Source of the DNA: Virgibacillus ndiopensis
GTDB lineage: Bacteria > Bacillota > Bacilli > Bacillales > Amphibacillaceae
Direction: 5' to 3'
NCBI RefSeq assembly: GCF_900187325.1
Contig: NZ_FZMZ01000005.1
Location: forward strand, 992,001-1,056,000
Length of the DNA: 64,000 nucleotides
Shown: piece by piece, positions 36,988 through 47,065 of the stretch
Position numbering within the stretch: the first letter of the stretch is position 1
Layout of the letters: each line of letters starts with the position of its first letter
Program-made: the position numbers and the translations under genes
The notes under the pieces: generated by a model
Databases searched by the model: none
The model's input: only the letters and a program-made list of their open reading frames with translations
Told to the model about the DNA's origin: nothing

Positions 36988-38141
36988 CCTGTAAAGCCTC
37001 TTTTGTTTTTTCTGATGCATTTTTAAATTATCATTTTCATTCGGATCATCCCTTTAACCAAAAAAGAGTATTATTGGCAAAAGAATTATTAGAAGCATCA
37101 GACACTTTATCTGTAAGTGATATCATTGAACCTAGGATGGCAACTGAAGAAGAACTAGCACTTTTTCATGACAAGGCATATATTAACGCGGTTAAAAAAG
37201 CAAGTATTGGAAATTTGTCTGAGGAAGAGGGCCTAGAGTATGGACTCGGTACAGAAGATACACCTATCTTTAAAAATATGCATGAAGCATCAAGTTACTT
37301 AGTAGGTGGAACACTCGCTGCTGTGGATGCAGTATTACAAGGAAATTCATTACATGCACTTAACCTAGGTGGTGGTCTTCATCATGGCTTTAAACGAAAA
37401 GCATCAGGCTTTTGTGTGTATAATGATGGTGCAGTAGCTATTAAGTATATACGTGAAAAATATAATTTAAGAGTCTTATATGTGGATACAGATGCCCATC
37501 ATGGTGATGGTGTACAGTGGGCTTTCTACGATGATCCAAACGTTTGTACATTCTCCATACATGAGACTGGTAGATATCTTTTTCCAGGAACGGGAAATGT
37601 AAATGAACGAGGGATTAAAGAAGGTCATGGATTTTCCTTCAACCTACCTATTGATGCATTCACGGAAGACGAATCGTTTATACAAGTATATGAATCCGCT
37701 TTCAAGGAAATTGCAGATTTTTATAAACCAGATATTATCATAACCCAAAACGGTGCGGATGCACACACACACGATCCATTAACACATTTATGTGGGACAA
37801 TGGAAATCTATCAAAGAATACCCGAGCTTGCCCATGAATTAGCCCATCAATATTGTGATGGAAAATGGGTCGCATTAGGCGGGGGTGGCTATGACATCTG
37901 GCGAGTTGTTCCACGAGCTTGGTCGCAAATATGGAATGTAATGAAAAATAGTAATGTAAAACTGGGTTCTATACCAGAATCCTGGCTGAGCAAATGGCAG
38001 AAAAAAGCACCAGTAACATTACCAACTACATGGCAGGACTCCGAGAATATAGTACCAACAATTCCACGTAAAGCAGAAATTAGTGAAAAAAACTACAAAA
38101 TCCTACTAAGTGCATTGAAATACACGAAGAATAAAATATAA
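36984..38141 (+). CDS. acuC: Histone-deacetylase-family protein AcuC
   Basis: 385 aa zinc-dependent deacetylase fold. Signature residues are LGGGLHHG, YVDTDAHHGDG (metal Asp/His), and QNGADAHTHDPL with the active-site pattern. In B. subtilis AcuC removes the acetyl group put on AcsA by AcuA, thus reactivating it. Third gene in a tight acuABC operon, followed by a clear terminator. Confidence 0.93.
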   Translation: MTCKASFVFSDAFLNYHFHSDHPFNQKRVLLAKELLEASDTLSVSDIIEPRMATEEELALFHDKAYINAVKKASIGNLSEEEGLEYGLGTEDTPIFKNMHEASSYLVGGTLAAVDAVLQGNSLHALNLGGGLHHGFKRKASGFCVYNDGAVAIKYIREKYNLRVLYVDTDAHHGDGVQWAFYDDPNVCTFSIHETGRYLFPGTGNVNERGIKEGHGFSFNLPIDAFTEDESFIQVYESAFKEIADFYKPDIIITQNGADAHTHDPLTHLCGTMEIYQRIPELAHELAHQYCDGKWVALGGGGYDIWRVVPRAWSQIWNVMKNSNVKLGSIPESWLSKWQKKAPVTLPTTWQDSENIVPTIPRKAEISEKNYKILLSALKYTKNKI

Positions 38142-38153
38142 TCAACAATAAAA

Positions 38154-38178
38154 GGGAGTCTCATATCATGAGACTCCC
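38154..38178. terminator. Bidirectional terminator between acuC and motS
   Basis: 11-bp perfect stem GGGAGTCTCAT / ATGAGACTCCC with a 3-base loop, T-rich on the plus side and A-rich on the left for the minus strand. Confidence 0.9.
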
Positions 38179-38193
38179 CTCTCTTTTATTATA

Positions 38194-38967
38194 CTAGCTA
38201 ACTTCTTCATCATTTTCTAATATAACAATTTCCACTCGTCTATTTTTGCTCATATTTTCAGGACTGTCATTAGGAACCAAGGGTTTTGTATCACTATAGC
38301 CAACAATTGTAAACCTAGACTCATCAAAACCGTTTTTGTCCACTAAATATCGGACTACACTACTTGCACGGGCGCCTGATAACTCCCAGTTAGATGGATA
38401 CCTGAAGCTTTCCATCGGCTTACTATCTGTATGCCCTTCTACTTTTATTCTGTTTGGTATTTTTGATAGTAATGAACCAATTTTATTCAAGAACGGTTCA
38501 CCTTTTTTAAGTATGGTTGCTTCACCAGGATCAAACAGAATTAATTCCTGTAAAACTAATACAACACCTCGTTCATTTCTGCTAGCAGAAATGACGTTAT
38601 TTAATTTATTTTTATCTAAGTATATTTCGACGTCGTTCATTAATTTATTTAACGAATCTTCTTCACCTGCATTGTCATCACGATCACTTAATTGCTTTGT
38701 ACTTTCAAATTCATTAGAATTTTTCCTACTCTCTTGATCGCTCGTATTCTCGGTTGGATTATCCATTGGTACTGGTGATGGATTAAAGTCAAAAATCATT
38801 CGATTACGAAATGATTCAGAAATAGCTTCAAACTTTACTAGATCAATTTGTGACATTGAAAATAATAGAATAAAAAAGACAAGAATTAATGTTACCATAT
38901 CTGAATAGGTAACCATCCATTTAGGAGCGCCCTTATCCCTCTTTCGTTTGATCGGTCTACGCTTCAT
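38194..38967 (-). CDS. motS: Sodium-driven flagellar stator MotS (MotB family)
   Basis: 257 aa. One membrane helix near the N-terminus holds the ion-binding aspartate (VTYSDMVTLILVFFILL), a linker follows, and a C-terminal OmpA-like peptidoglycan-binding domain (NRIKVEGHTDSKP, SNWELSGARASSVVRYL) ends the protein. With MotP it forms the Na+-type stator known from alkaliphilic and halophilic bacilli. It overlaps motP by 11 bases. Confidence 0.92.
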   Translation of the reverse strand: MKRRPIKRKRDKGAPKWMVTYSDMVTLILVFFILLFSMSQIDLVKFEAISESFRNRMIFDFNPSPVPMDNPTENTSDQESRKNSNEFESTKQLSDRDDNAGEEDSLNKLMNDVEIYLDKNKLNNVISASRNERGVVLVLQELILFDPGEATILKKGEPFLNKIGSLLSKIPNRIKVEGHTDSKPMESFRYPSNWELSGARASSVVRYLVDKNGFDESRFTIVGYSDTKPLVPNDSPENMSKNRRVEIVILENDEEVS

Positions 38968-39781
38968 TTACGCTCTCCCCCGCAAAGGCGGTTTCCTCAT
39001 TTTCTTCTTCTTTGTTTTTCGTTTCATTGGAAAGAAATGCGCTTAGTTTTTCCTCAAGAATTCTTGGGTTTTGCCCCGATTGGACGCCTATTACACCTTC
39101 TATAATAATCTGTTTCATAAATATTTCTTCTTCCGTTTTACTCTCTAACTTATTTGCCATCGGAATAAATACCAAATTTGCAAGTACTGTTCCATAAAGT
39201 GTGGTTAGTAATGCCACTGCCATGGAAGGTCCTAGTGTTGTTGGATCTTGCAAATTATTTAACATTAGAACTAAACCGACTAGTGTTCCAATCATCCCCC
39301 ATGCTGGTGCGTATTCACCAGCCTTCTCGATGATTGCCCGTCCTTTATAATGACGATCCTCCATCGCAGTAATTTCTGCATTCATAATATCATTAATTAC
39401 TTCAGGCTCTATTCCATCAACCGCAAGTAAAATACCTTTTTTAATAAATGTATCATCAACTTCGTCTAATTCATTTTCTAAAGCTAGGATTCCCTCACGT
39501 CTTGCTCGTTCCGATAATTTAACAAATAATCGAATAAGACTAGGAAGCTCCTGATCATTTTTATGGAATGCTTCTTTGATCACTTTCAACGCCAATTTCA
39601 TCTGTTCCATTTTAAAATTGATCATCAATGAAGCAGCAAGCCCACCAATTACAATGAAGATGGAAGAAACATCGAGAAAGGAAGTGACCCCTTGACTACC
39701 ACCTTTTGTTAAAATTGCAAGCATAATCATGATGAATCCTAAAGTAATGCCGATTGGAGTTAATATATCTCTTTTTCTCAT
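38957..39781 (-). CDS. motP: Sodium-driven flagellar stator MotP (MotA family)
   Basis: 274 aa from ATG 39781, preceded by GGGGAGAGAGC. Four membrane helices and a cytoplasmic loop with the charged region that contacts FliG. The conserved PAWGMIGTLVGLVLML segment in helix 3 and TTLYGTVLANLVFIPMA in helix 4 are typical of MotA/MotP. Pairing with motS and proximity to ccpA match the B. subtilis ytxDE locus, whose stator uses Na+. Confidence 0.92.
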   Translation of the reverse strand: MRKRDILTPIGITLGFIMIMLAILTKGGSQGVTSFLDVSSIFIVIGGLAASLMINFKMEQMKLALKVIKEAFHKNDQELPSLIRLFVKLSERARREGILALENELDEVDDTFIKKGILLAVDGIEPEVINDIMNAEITAMEDRHYKGRAIIEKAGEYAPAWGMIGTLVGLVLMLNNLQDPTTLGPSMAVALLTTLYGTVLANLVFIPMANKLESKTEEEIFMKQIIIEGVIGVQSGQNPRILEEKLSAFLSNETKNKEEENEETAFAGESVNEA

Positions 39782-39855
39782 ACGCTCTCTCCCCAAACTA
39801 AGATACATAAATCATTAAATTACATCTATCTCTATGATTTATTCTTATATCGACA

Positions 39856-40857
39856 TTATTTAATTTTTGTTGAGTTTCTTTCAATAATTCTATGTGGTAA
39901 GACAACCTTATTTTCTGAGACTTCTTCCTTATTCATATATTTCGTTAATAACCGCATTGCAACTGCCCCAATATCGTACATTGGCTGTACAATTGTAGAC
40001 AAAGTTGGCCGTACCATTGTTGCAAGTCTAGTGTTATCAAAACCAAACACTTCAATATCTTCAGGGACTGAATAGCCTTGGTCCTGTGCACCATGAATAA
40101 CTCCAAGAGCCATTTCATCAGAAGCTACAAAAACAGCTGTTGGTTTTTCATTTAATGCTAATAGCTGTTCCATCGCCTCTAGCCCTGAATCATACGAATA
40201 ATCACCTTTAATTATATACGCTTCATTTAATGTGACAGAAGCCTCGTTCATTGCTCTTAGATAACCTTCATATTTTTGCTTATTTATAAGGGTATCATTT
40301 TGTCCAGATACAAATGCTGGATGTTCATTGCCTTGATCAAGTAAAAACTTTGTTGCTTCATATGCTGCTTCTTCATAATCAATATTCACCGATGGAATGG
40401 TATCTGTATCATCATATGTCGCTGCCAATACTACAGGAACAGATGCACTTTTAAACTGTTGTACATGCTCTTCTGTAACGTTCCCACCCATGAATAAAAT
40501 ACCATCAACTTGTTTTTCCAGCATCGTGTTAATCAATTGTAATTCTTTATCTTTGTTTTGATCCGAATTACTTAAAATAATATTATATTTGTACATTGTC
40601 GCAATATCCTCAATACCTCTCGCTAGCTCAGCGAAAAAGATACTCGAAATATCTGGAATTATGGCACCTACCGTTGTTGTTTTCTTACTCGCTAGTCCCC
40701 TTGCTACAGCATTAGGGCGATATCCTAATCGTTCAATTGTAGCTAATACTTTTTTACGCGTTACTGGTTTAACATTTGGATTTCCATTGACAACCCTTGA
40801 CACCGTTGCCATTGATACATTTGCTTCTCTTGCTACATCATATATTGTTACATTCAT
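39856..40857 (-). CDS. ccpA: Catabolite control protein A
   Basis: 333 aa LacI-type regulator. The helix-turn-helix is [22 protein letters not shown] at the N-terminus with hinge [15 protein letters not shown]. With HPr-Ser-P it binds cre sites to repress secondary-carbon genes and to activate ackA. The window contains likely targets of such control (ackA, acuABC, mtl operon). It lies between motP and aroA, the standard Bacillus order. Confidence 0.96.
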   Translation of the reverse strand: MNVTIYDVAREANVSMATVSRVVNGNPNVKPVTRKKVLATIERLGYRPNAVARGLASKKTTTVGAIIPDISSIFFAELARGIEDIATMYKYNIILSNSDQNKDKELQLINTMLEKQVDGILFMGGNVTEEHVQQFKSASVPVVLAATYDDTDTIPSVNIDYEEAAYEATKFLLDQGNEHPAFVSGQNDTLINKQKYEGYLRAMNEASVTLNEAYIIKGDYSYDSGLEAMEQLLALNEKPTAVFVASDEMALGVIHGAQDQGYSVPEDIEVFGFDNTRLATMVRPTLSTIVQPMYDIGAVAMRLLTKYMNKEEVSENKVVLPHRIIERNSTKIK

Positions 40858-40932
40858 TCTGCTTAACCTCCCGTGTACAGCGCACTATTTTATATATCAT
40901 ACTTTACCACAAAACAAGCATTAAAAAAATAT

Positions 40933-40961
40933 AAAGGCTGATCAATTGTAGATCAGCCTTT
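40933..40961 (-). terminator. Terminator of aroA
   Basis: 11-bp stem AAAGGCTGATC / GATCAGCCTTT with a 7-base loop; T-rich sequence follows on the minus strand. Confidence 0.88.
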
Positions 40962-40966
40962 AAAAT

Positions 40967-42043
40967 TTATGAATGGGAAGCAATTGTAGCGTATTTAGAT
41001 AATTCATCCAAAAATGAATTGAACGATGGAATATCCATTTGTTGTGCCGAATCTGAAAGCGCAACTGCAGGATCTGGATGCACTTCAGCCATTACCCCGT
41101 CTGCACCAATTGCAAGTGCTGCTTTTGCAGTTGGTAGTAATAAATCTCTGCGTCCCGTTGAATGTGTAACATCAACCATTACCGGCAAATGCGTTTCTTG
41201 TTTTAAAATTGGTACTGCTGAGATATCAAGTGTATTTCGTGTCGCCTTTTCATAAGTTCTGATACCACGTTCACATAAAATGATGTTTCCATTACCGCGG
41301 GAAATAATGTATTCAGCTGCATTGATAAATTCAGAGATCGTTGCAGATAATCCTCGTTTTAATAATACAGGTTTATTAACGTCACCAGCGGCTTTTAACA
41401 ATTCGAAATTCTGCATGTTACGTGCACCTATTTGTATAACATCTACATAATCTATTGCCTGTTCTATATCAGCTGGATTTACAATTTCACTGATAACCGC
41501 TAAATCATATTCATCAGCTACTCGTTTTAATATTTGTAATCCTTCAAGGCCCAGACCTTGAAAATCATATGGTGAGGTTCTAGGTTTAAATGCTCCACCT
41601 CGAAGTAATTTAATTCCACGTTTTTTAACCGCTTGAGCTACTTGGGCAACCTGTTCATAACTTTCAACCGCACATGGTCCCATAACGTAACTTGTCGTAC
41701 CATCACCAACTTTTTCACCTTTAATATCAATTACAGTGTCATTCGGCTTCTTCTTTCTTGAAACGAGCAATGCCTTTCGATGGTCATCCTCTTGTAATTC
41801 TAAACTAGCTTTAAAAATCTCTTTAAAAATATGTTCAACTGTTGAATTCTCGAAAGGGCCATCATTGTGTGCAGTAATTTGATTAAGCATATCCCGCTCA
41901 CGAACAGGGTCAAATCGTTTGATACTCTGTTTGTTCTTAATCTTTCCAATTCCTTGTACAAGCTTAGCACGACGATTAATTAATTCTAGTAATTCTAAAT
42001 TTACGTCATCTAATTGTTTCCGTAATTGTTCCATTTCACTCAT
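40967..42043 (-). CDS. aroA: Bifunctional chorismate mutase / DAHP synthase
   Basis: 358 aa. The N-terminal AroQ chorismate mutase (1-90, [23 protein letters not shown], in parts) acts as allosteric sensor fused to a type Ib DAHP synthase (from about 105: [44 protein letters not shown]). It opens aromatic amino-acid synthesis from PEP and erythrose-4-P. Known B. subtilis AroA has the same fusion and is inhibited by chorismate and prephenate. Confidence 0.95.
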   Translation of the reverse strand: MSEMEQLRKQLDDVNLELLELINRRAKLVQGIGKIKNKQSIKRFDPVRERDMLNQITAHNDGPFENSTVEHIFKEIFKASLELQEDDHRKALLVSRKKKPNDTVIDIKGEKVGDGTTSYVMGPCAVESYEQVAQVAQAVKKRGIKLLRGGAFKPRTSPYDFQGLGLEGLQILKRVADEYDLAVISEIVNPADIEQAIDYVDVIQIGARNMQNFELLKAAGDVNKPVLLKRGLSATISEFINAAEYIISRGNGNIILCERGIRTYEKATRNTLDISAVPILKQETHLPVMVDVTHSTGRRDLLLPTAKAALAIGADGVMAEVHPDPAVALSDSAQQMDIPSFNSFLDELSKYATIASHS

Positions 42044-42077
42044 TTTTCCGCCCCCTAATACAGTTTATTATAGTTGT

Positions 42078-42216
42078 GTTTAAAAAGTTGCCAAATTAGA
42101 AGAGAAAATCAAGGCAGCGTAGCTCCGAGCCCCGAAGTGTACATGAAGGTACATAAGGAGCAGAGAAGCAAGCCAACGAAGAGATTCAACGCTTATCACT
42201 TGGTGACTTTTTGAAC
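42078..42216. repeat. 139-bp nested inverted-repeat element
   Basis: Ends are imperfect inverted repeats: GTTTAAAAAGTTGCCAA (42078) and TTGGTGACTTTTTGAAC (to 42216), matching at 14 of 17 positions when one is reversed. Inside are GCTCC/GGAGC and TGTAC/GTACA dyads, so the whole can fold as a long hairpin. It lies alone in the 300-bp gap between aroA and the FtsA-like gene. There is no transposase. It looks like a MITE- or bcr-type element. Confidence 0.7.
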
Positions 42217-42344
42217 ATCCCTCTTATAGAAAAAATATACTATATTTTTTTATAATTAGAGACCATTATAGCTAAAAATTTTCCCTTTGTCATTAAAAAG
42301 TTTATAATAATGAGTATATTCTTTCTTGAAAGGAACTTTTTATT

Positions 42345-44474
42345 ATGGAAGATCGCGTATTTGCATTGGATATTGGCACCAGATCTGTAACTGGAATTAT
42401 ACTAGAAAAACAGAATGATAAATTTTCTATTGTTGATTTTTATACAAAAGAACATAAGGTAAGGTCCATGCTTGATGGACAGATACATAACGTAGTTGCA
42501 GTTGCAGAGGTAATCCAGGAGGTAAAAGCTGCACTAGAAGAAACATACGGTGAGCTTCGATTTGTTTGTGTAGCTGCAGCCGGTCGAGCTTTAAAAACAA
42601 CACAAGCAGAGGCTAGTATCGATTTAAACCAACAACCTATTATGGAAAGTGACACAATCAAGCATTTGGAATTGAGTGCAGTCCAAACTGCTCAGCTAAA
42701 ATTATCTTCTGAAGAACAAAATAATGATTATACAAACTACTATTGTGTTGGTTACTCTATTTTACACTATAAGCTTGATGGAGAATTAATTGGTTCGCTT
42801 ATTGATCAAAGTGGTGACACTGCAACAGTTGAAATCATAGCGACTTTCTTGCCAAAAGTAGTTGTGGAATCTCTACTTGCTGCACTAAATAGAGCTAATC
42901 TTGAAATGGAAGCATTGACTCTAGAACCTATTGCTGCTATCCATGTGTTAATTCCAGAGTCCATGAGAAGGCTTAATGTTGCTTTAGTTGACATAGGGGC
43001 TGGAACGAGTGATATTGCCATTACAGATAAAGGTACAATTGTAGCCTATGGCATGGTCCCAATTGCAGGAGACGAAATTACAGAGGCAATAAGTGAACAA
43101 TATTTATTAGACTTTCCTAGGGCAGAACAAACTAAGCGAATGATCGTTGAAGCCGGAGAAGACATCGTACAGGATATACTAGGCTTTGAAACTACCATCA
43201 CATATGAAACATTAGTTCATGATATTAGATTGCATATTGATAAATTGGCGGATGCGATAGCTGAAGAAATTATAATGTTAAATTCTAAACCTCCAAAAGC
43301 AGTCATGCTTGTCGGTGGTGGAAGTTTAACCCCTGAAATAACAAAATCAGTAGCTAAGAAATTACAATTGCCGGAAAACCGGGTAGCAGTACGGGGAATT
43401 GAAGCAATACAAAATCTAACAAAAACGGAAAACCTGCCGACAGGTCCGGACTATGTAACACCAATTGGTATTGCCATTGCAGCAAAACAGAGTCCAGTTC
43501 AGTATGTAAGTGTCACCGTTAATCACAAAGTAATCCGCATGTTCGAAATGAAACAATTAACTATTGGAGATTGTTTAGTACAAGCTGGAATTGAAATTAA
43601 TAAATTATATGGAAAACCAGGTATTGCTATAATAGTAACTGTTAACGGAAAAGAAGTAACATTACCAGGAGGATATGGCAAGGCTCCTACTCTTACGTTA
43701 AACAAGAAAAGAGCAAGTGTTGAAACTGTCATTCATAACGATGATGTGATATCGATTGATAAAGGAATAGATGGTGAAGAGCCTTCTATTACAATTGATC
43801 AACTGATTGGTGAAATTCCATCATCTACCGTTTATTTCAATGGTAATCCAGTTAAGATAAAACCGGAATTCTACGTAAATGATAATCGAAAGGATAAGGA
43901 TTATATCGTTAAAGATAATGACATAATAGATATAAAACAACCTAAAACGATTCAGGATTTTCTAACATTAGTGAGCTCCGAAAAATTGCATACAATTAAA
44001 CCATTTATTGTTTATTTGAATAACAAAGAAATTAAAATCAATGAAGGCAAAACGAATATATTCTTAAACGATAAAGAAGCCAGTTTAAATCAGGTCCTAA
44101 AACATGGTGATCAATTGAATATATCACGCGCTACAAAAATAACTGCACAAGATATAGTAAATTATGCTAATCAAACCTATTGGGATACAATTAACGTCAC
44201 GTTTAATCAAAAGCCAGTCGTAATAAAACAACAGCGTATCCATATCTTTAGAAATAAAACTGAAATTAGCCTTGATACTATAATTAACCCAAATGATCGT
44301 ATAGAAATAAAAGAAGAAGCACAAGAGTCGTTTATTTTTCAAGATGTTTTTCGATATATTGATCTTGATCTATCAAATGCAAATGGTAAATTTCAATTAT
44401 ATAATAATAAACAAACCACAACATTTTATGAGCCAATTCACAATGGCGATGATTTAGAAATTATATGGGATTAG
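42345..44474 (+). CDS. FtsA/PilM-like actin-fold protein with repeated C-terminal modules
   Basis: 709 aa. Residues 1-380 form an actin-like ATPase: phosphate-1 LDIGTRSVTG (8-17), phosphate-2 LVDIGAGTSDI (214-224) and adenosine VMLVGGGSLTP (320-330). The rest, about 390-709, has at least three similar modules, each opening VTVNGKE / VYLNNKE / VTFNQKP and closing with NDDVISI / GDQLNI / NDRIEI, a pattern like beta-grasp repeats. Standard FtsA ends near 420 aa, so this is a long form without the usual membrane helix. It replaces ytxJ between aroA and ytxH and faces the other way. Function unknown. Confidence 0.7.
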   Translation: MEDRVFALDIGTRSVTGIILEKQNDKFSIVDFYTKEHKVRSMLDGQIHNVVAVAEVIQEVKAALEETYGELRFVCVAAAGRALKTTQAEASIDLNQQPIMESDTIKHLELSAVQTAQLKLSSEEQNNDYTNYYCVGYSILHYKLDGELIGSLIDQSGDTATVEIIATFLPKVVVESLLAALNRANLEMEALTLEPIAAIHVLIPESMRRLNVALVDIGAGTSDIAITDKGTIVAYGMVPIAGDEITEAISEQYLLDFPRAEQTKRMIVEAGEDIVQDILGFETTITYETLVHDIRLHIDKLADAIAEEIIMLNSKPPKAVMLVGGGSLTPEITKSVAKKLQLPENRVAVRGIEAIQNLTKTENLPTGPDYVTPIGIAIAAKQSPVQYVSVTVNHKVIRMFEMKQLTIGDCLVQAGIEINKLYGKPGIAIIVTVNGKEVTLPGGYGKAPTLTLNKKRASVETVIHNDDVISIDKGIDGEEPSITIDQLIGEIPSSTVYFNGNPVKIKPEFYVNDNRKDKDYIVKDNDIIDIKQPKTIQDFLTLVSSEKLHTIKPFIVYLNNKEIKINEGKTNIFLNDKEASLNQVLKHGDQLNISRATKITAQDIVNYANQTYWDTINVTFNQKPVVIKQQRIHIFRNKTEISLDTIINPNDRIEIKEEAQESFIFQDVFRYIDLDLSNANGKFQLYNNKQTTTFYEPIHNGDDLEIIWD

Positions 44475-44505
44475 TAAAGGCTAGGGATGCAAATCCCTAG
44501 CCTTT
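44475..44505. terminator. Bidirectional terminator between FtsA-like gene and ytxH
   Basis: 14-bp perfect stem TAAAGGCTAGGGAT / ATCCCTAGCCTTTA with a 3-base loop. Confidence 0.93.
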
Positions 44506-44523
44506 ATGTATCTCTTAATAGAC

Positions 44524-44937
44524 TTATTTTTTCTCTACTTGATCTGATGCTTCTTCAATTGCCTCTGCAACTTCTTCTGCTGCCTCAAGTGCTTCCTCTT
44601 CCTTATTTCTTTTTTCCTGTAACTTTGTTTGTACCGTTTTGGTTAAACCCTGTGTTTTTTGTGAAACATTTTTTGCGGAGTCTAATGCTTTACTTTTAAA
44701 ATCTGAGCCTTTCACATATGCTTTCTCTTTCCAGTCAGAACCTTTTTCAAATGCAGTGTCTTTCCATTCATTTGCACGATCTTTAAATTGAGAAGCGCCT
44801 TGGTTAATGTCCCCACGTAATTCTTTACCAGCTTTTGGTGCATATAACAATGCCACGGATGCTCCAACAATTCCACCAATTAACGTACCAATTATAAAAT
44901 CTTTACTGTTAATATTTTGATCTTGTTGATTTCCCAT
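44524..44937 (-). CDS. ytxH: YtxH-family general stress protein
   Basis: 137 aa. Short N-terminal membrane segment with the conserved FIGTLIGGIVGASVALLYAPKAGKELR, then a long charged coiled-coil tail rich in Lys/Glu. The family is induced by general stress in B. subtilis (sigma-B/sigma-H). No enzymatic activity is known. Pairs with ytxG 22 bases upstream. Confidence 0.9.
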   Translation of the reverse strand: MGNQQDQNINSKDFIIGTLIGGIVGASVALLYAPKAGKELRGDINQGASQFKDRANEWKDTAFEKGSDWKEKAYVKGSDFKSKALDSAKNVSQKTQGLTKTVQTKLQEKRNKEEEALEAAEEVAEAIEEASDQVEKK

Positions 44938-44959
44938 TCCAATTCCTCCTCAAATATTT

Positions 44960-45367
44960 TTATTTATTCTTTTTCTTTTTCCACAAATCAACTACTGCAG
45001 ATCCCCACTTTACCGCTTGTGTAGCTTTGTCCTGATTTTGTGATGCTGATTTGGAGATGCTAGTTGCAATTTGATTTAGTGACTGGTTAAATTCCTTAAC
45101 TGTTTCTCCTATACCCTTTACACCATCAAAAAGTCCATTCAACTTTGTAGATTTCTCACTGATGTCTTCAGCTAACTTATTTGTTTTATTTAGTAATGCT
45201 GTTGTTTCTGTTGTAATGCCCTGCATTTGCTTTTCTAGACCCTCAAGCGTATTTGCTACGTTATTCAACGTACGTGTACTTGCTTTTAGTGTCATTGCTA
45301 AATATACTACCAATATCGCAAAAGCTACAGCAGCGATTAATGCGGCACTATATAACAAGATCTCCAT
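44960..45367 (-). CDS. ytxG: DUF948 protein YtxG
   Basis: 135 aa. N-terminal membrane helix (LLYSAALIAAVAFAILVVYLAM) followed by an amphipathic coiled-coil region (TLNNVANTLEGLEKQMQGI). It forms the ytxG-ytxH stress unit downstream of murC in Bacillus. It is probably a membrane-tethered structural protein; no known reaction. Confidence 0.88.
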   Translation of the reverse strand: MEILLYSAALIAAVAFAILVVYLAMTLKASTRTLNNVANTLEGLEKQMQGITTETTALLNKTNKLAEDISEKSTKLNGLFDGVKGIGETVKEFNQSLNQIATSISKSASQNQDKATQAVKWGSAVVDLWKKKKNK

Positions 45368-45535
45368 GTAAATGTTCAGCTCCTTTGATATCTTATATTA
45401 TTATTTTAACCTATAACTTCCTTACTTAACAGTAATACCCTTTTTTATAACACTAAAACCTGATAAGTAATCTGCTACTAGGTATTATTTTAACCATTTC
45501 GACAAAATTGTACTAATATCCTTCAAAAATTATCA

Positions 45536-45570
45536 AAAAAAGAGTCCGTTTTGAAAACAGACTCTTTTTT
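45536..45570 (-). terminator. Terminator of murC
   Basis: 11-base arms AAAAAAGAGTC / GACTCTTTTTT with an inner GTTTT/AAAAC pairing. It begins 22 bases past the murC stop on the minus strand. Confidence 0.85.
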
Positions 45571-45591
45571 AAACAACACTCTTAATTTAAT

Positions 45592-46923
45592 TCATCTCGC
45601 ATTTTTTAATTCATTATCATTGTTCAATGTATTAATTTTTTCTTCGTAAGCTTGTTGGAACTTTTGAATGTCACCAGCACCCATAAATATCAACACACTA
45701 TCTCTAAAGTCAAGCAAACTATCTGTATGTGACAACTCCAAAATAGAACTGTCATTAATTAGCTTCTGCAGATCATTTATCGTAAGTTTACCACTTTCTT
45801 CCCTCGCTGAACCAAATATGTCACATAAATATACATGGTCTGCTAAGCTCAAACTATCTGCAAACTCCTGTAAAAATGTTTTTGTTCTAGTATACGTATG
45901 TGGTTGGAAAATAGCTACGATAGATTTATTTGGATATTTTTTTCTTGCAGAATCAATTGTTGCCGTAATCTCCTTTGGATGATGTGCGTAATCATCAATT
46001 ATAATTTGATCACCAATTTTTTTCTCCGTAAAACGGCGTTTAACGCCCTTAAATGTGCTTATTTTTTTGATGTCTTCCGCTCTCATACCTTCATAATGAC
46101 AGATTGCAATAACTGATAGAGCATTAAGAACATTGTGGTTTCCAAACGTCGGTATTGTAAAGGTATCATAAAATGTATTACGTACAAATACATCAAATTC
46201 AGTTCCATTTGCTGTTTCATTAACATTTTGTGCTTGAAAATCATTTGTATCAGCGAATCCGTAATACATAACAGGTACCTTTGCTTGAATCTGCTGCAGC
46301 TGTTCATCATCACCGCATGCAATAATTCCTTTTTTGACCTGGTCTGCCATCGTTTGAAATGCGTCAAATACATCATCAATACTTGTAAAATAATCTGGGT
46401 GATCAAAATCAATATTCGTCATAATCGCATAGTTTGGTTCATATCGTAAAAAATGCCTACGATATTCACATGCTTCAAAAACAAAATACTTACTATCAAC
46501 ATGCCCTTTACCTGTCCCGTCTCCAATTAAATAGGATATTGGATACGCCTCATCGAGCACGTGTGCTAGTAGACCTGTTGTTGATGTTTTTCCATGGGCA
46601 CCAGTAACAGCGATACTTGTATACTGTTTTAACCATTCTCCTAAAAATTCATGATATCGATAAAAGGTATTTCCTCTTCGTTTTGCCTCTTTAATTTCAA
46701 TATGTTCATCTGAAAAAGCATTACCTGCAATTATCGTGTATTCATCTTTGATGTTATCTTCTGAAAAAGGGAATATAGGAATGTTTTTATCTTCTAATGC
46801 TTCCTGAGTAAAAAAGCGTTTATCGACGTCTGAGCCTTGCACTTTTTCACCGGAATCATGAAGAATATGTGCTAATGCACTCATTCCAGTCCCTTTTATA
46901 CCAATAAAATGGTAAGTTGTCAT
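45592..46923 (-). CDS. murC: UDP-N-acetylmuramate-L-alanine ligase
   Basis: 443 aa. N-terminal UDP-binding loop [14 protein letters not shown]-binding GAHGKTSTT, and the Mur-ligase C-terminal Rossmann domain ([16 protein letters not shown]). It adds L-Ala to UDP-MurNAc in the cytoplasm, the first committed peptide step of the cell wall. Upstream of ytxG-ytxH and downstream of the NAPRTase gene in the same direction. Confidence 0.96.
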   Translation of the reverse strand: MTTYHFIGIKGTGMSALAHILHDSGEKVQGSDVDKRFFTQEALEDKNIPIFPFSEDNIKDEYTIIAGNAFSDEHIEIKEAKRRGNTFYRYHEFLGEWLKQYTSIAVTGAHGKTSTTGLLAHVLDEAYPISYLIGDGTGKGHVDSKYFVFEACEYRRHFLRYEPNYAIMTNIDFDHPDYFTSIDDVFDAFQTMADQVKKGIIACGDDEQLQQIQAKVPVMYYGFADTNDFQAQNVNETANGTEFDVFVRNTFYDTFTIPTFGNHNVLNALSVIAICHYEGMRAEDIKKISTFKGVKRRFTEKKIGDQIIIDDYAHHPKEITATIDSARKKYPNKSIVAIFQPHTYTRTKTFLQEFADSLSLADHVYLCDIFGSAREESGKLTINDLQKLINDSSILELSHTDSLLDFRDSVLIFMGAGDIQKFQQAYEEKINTLNNDNELKNAR

Positions 46924-47065
46924 AAAAAAGAACCTCCAAGTGTACGTGTAAAAAGGATTGAGCCATTTAACTTTCAGATAGCTATTACCTAATTATAGCA
47001 AATCTTAGTTAGTAGTGAAATAATATATTTTACGGCCCTTGTTGCTAATATACATTTATAATTAA

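Noticed and set aside
46083-46412. Frames opposite or within murC
   Set aside because: Shadow frames of a fully conserved MurC.
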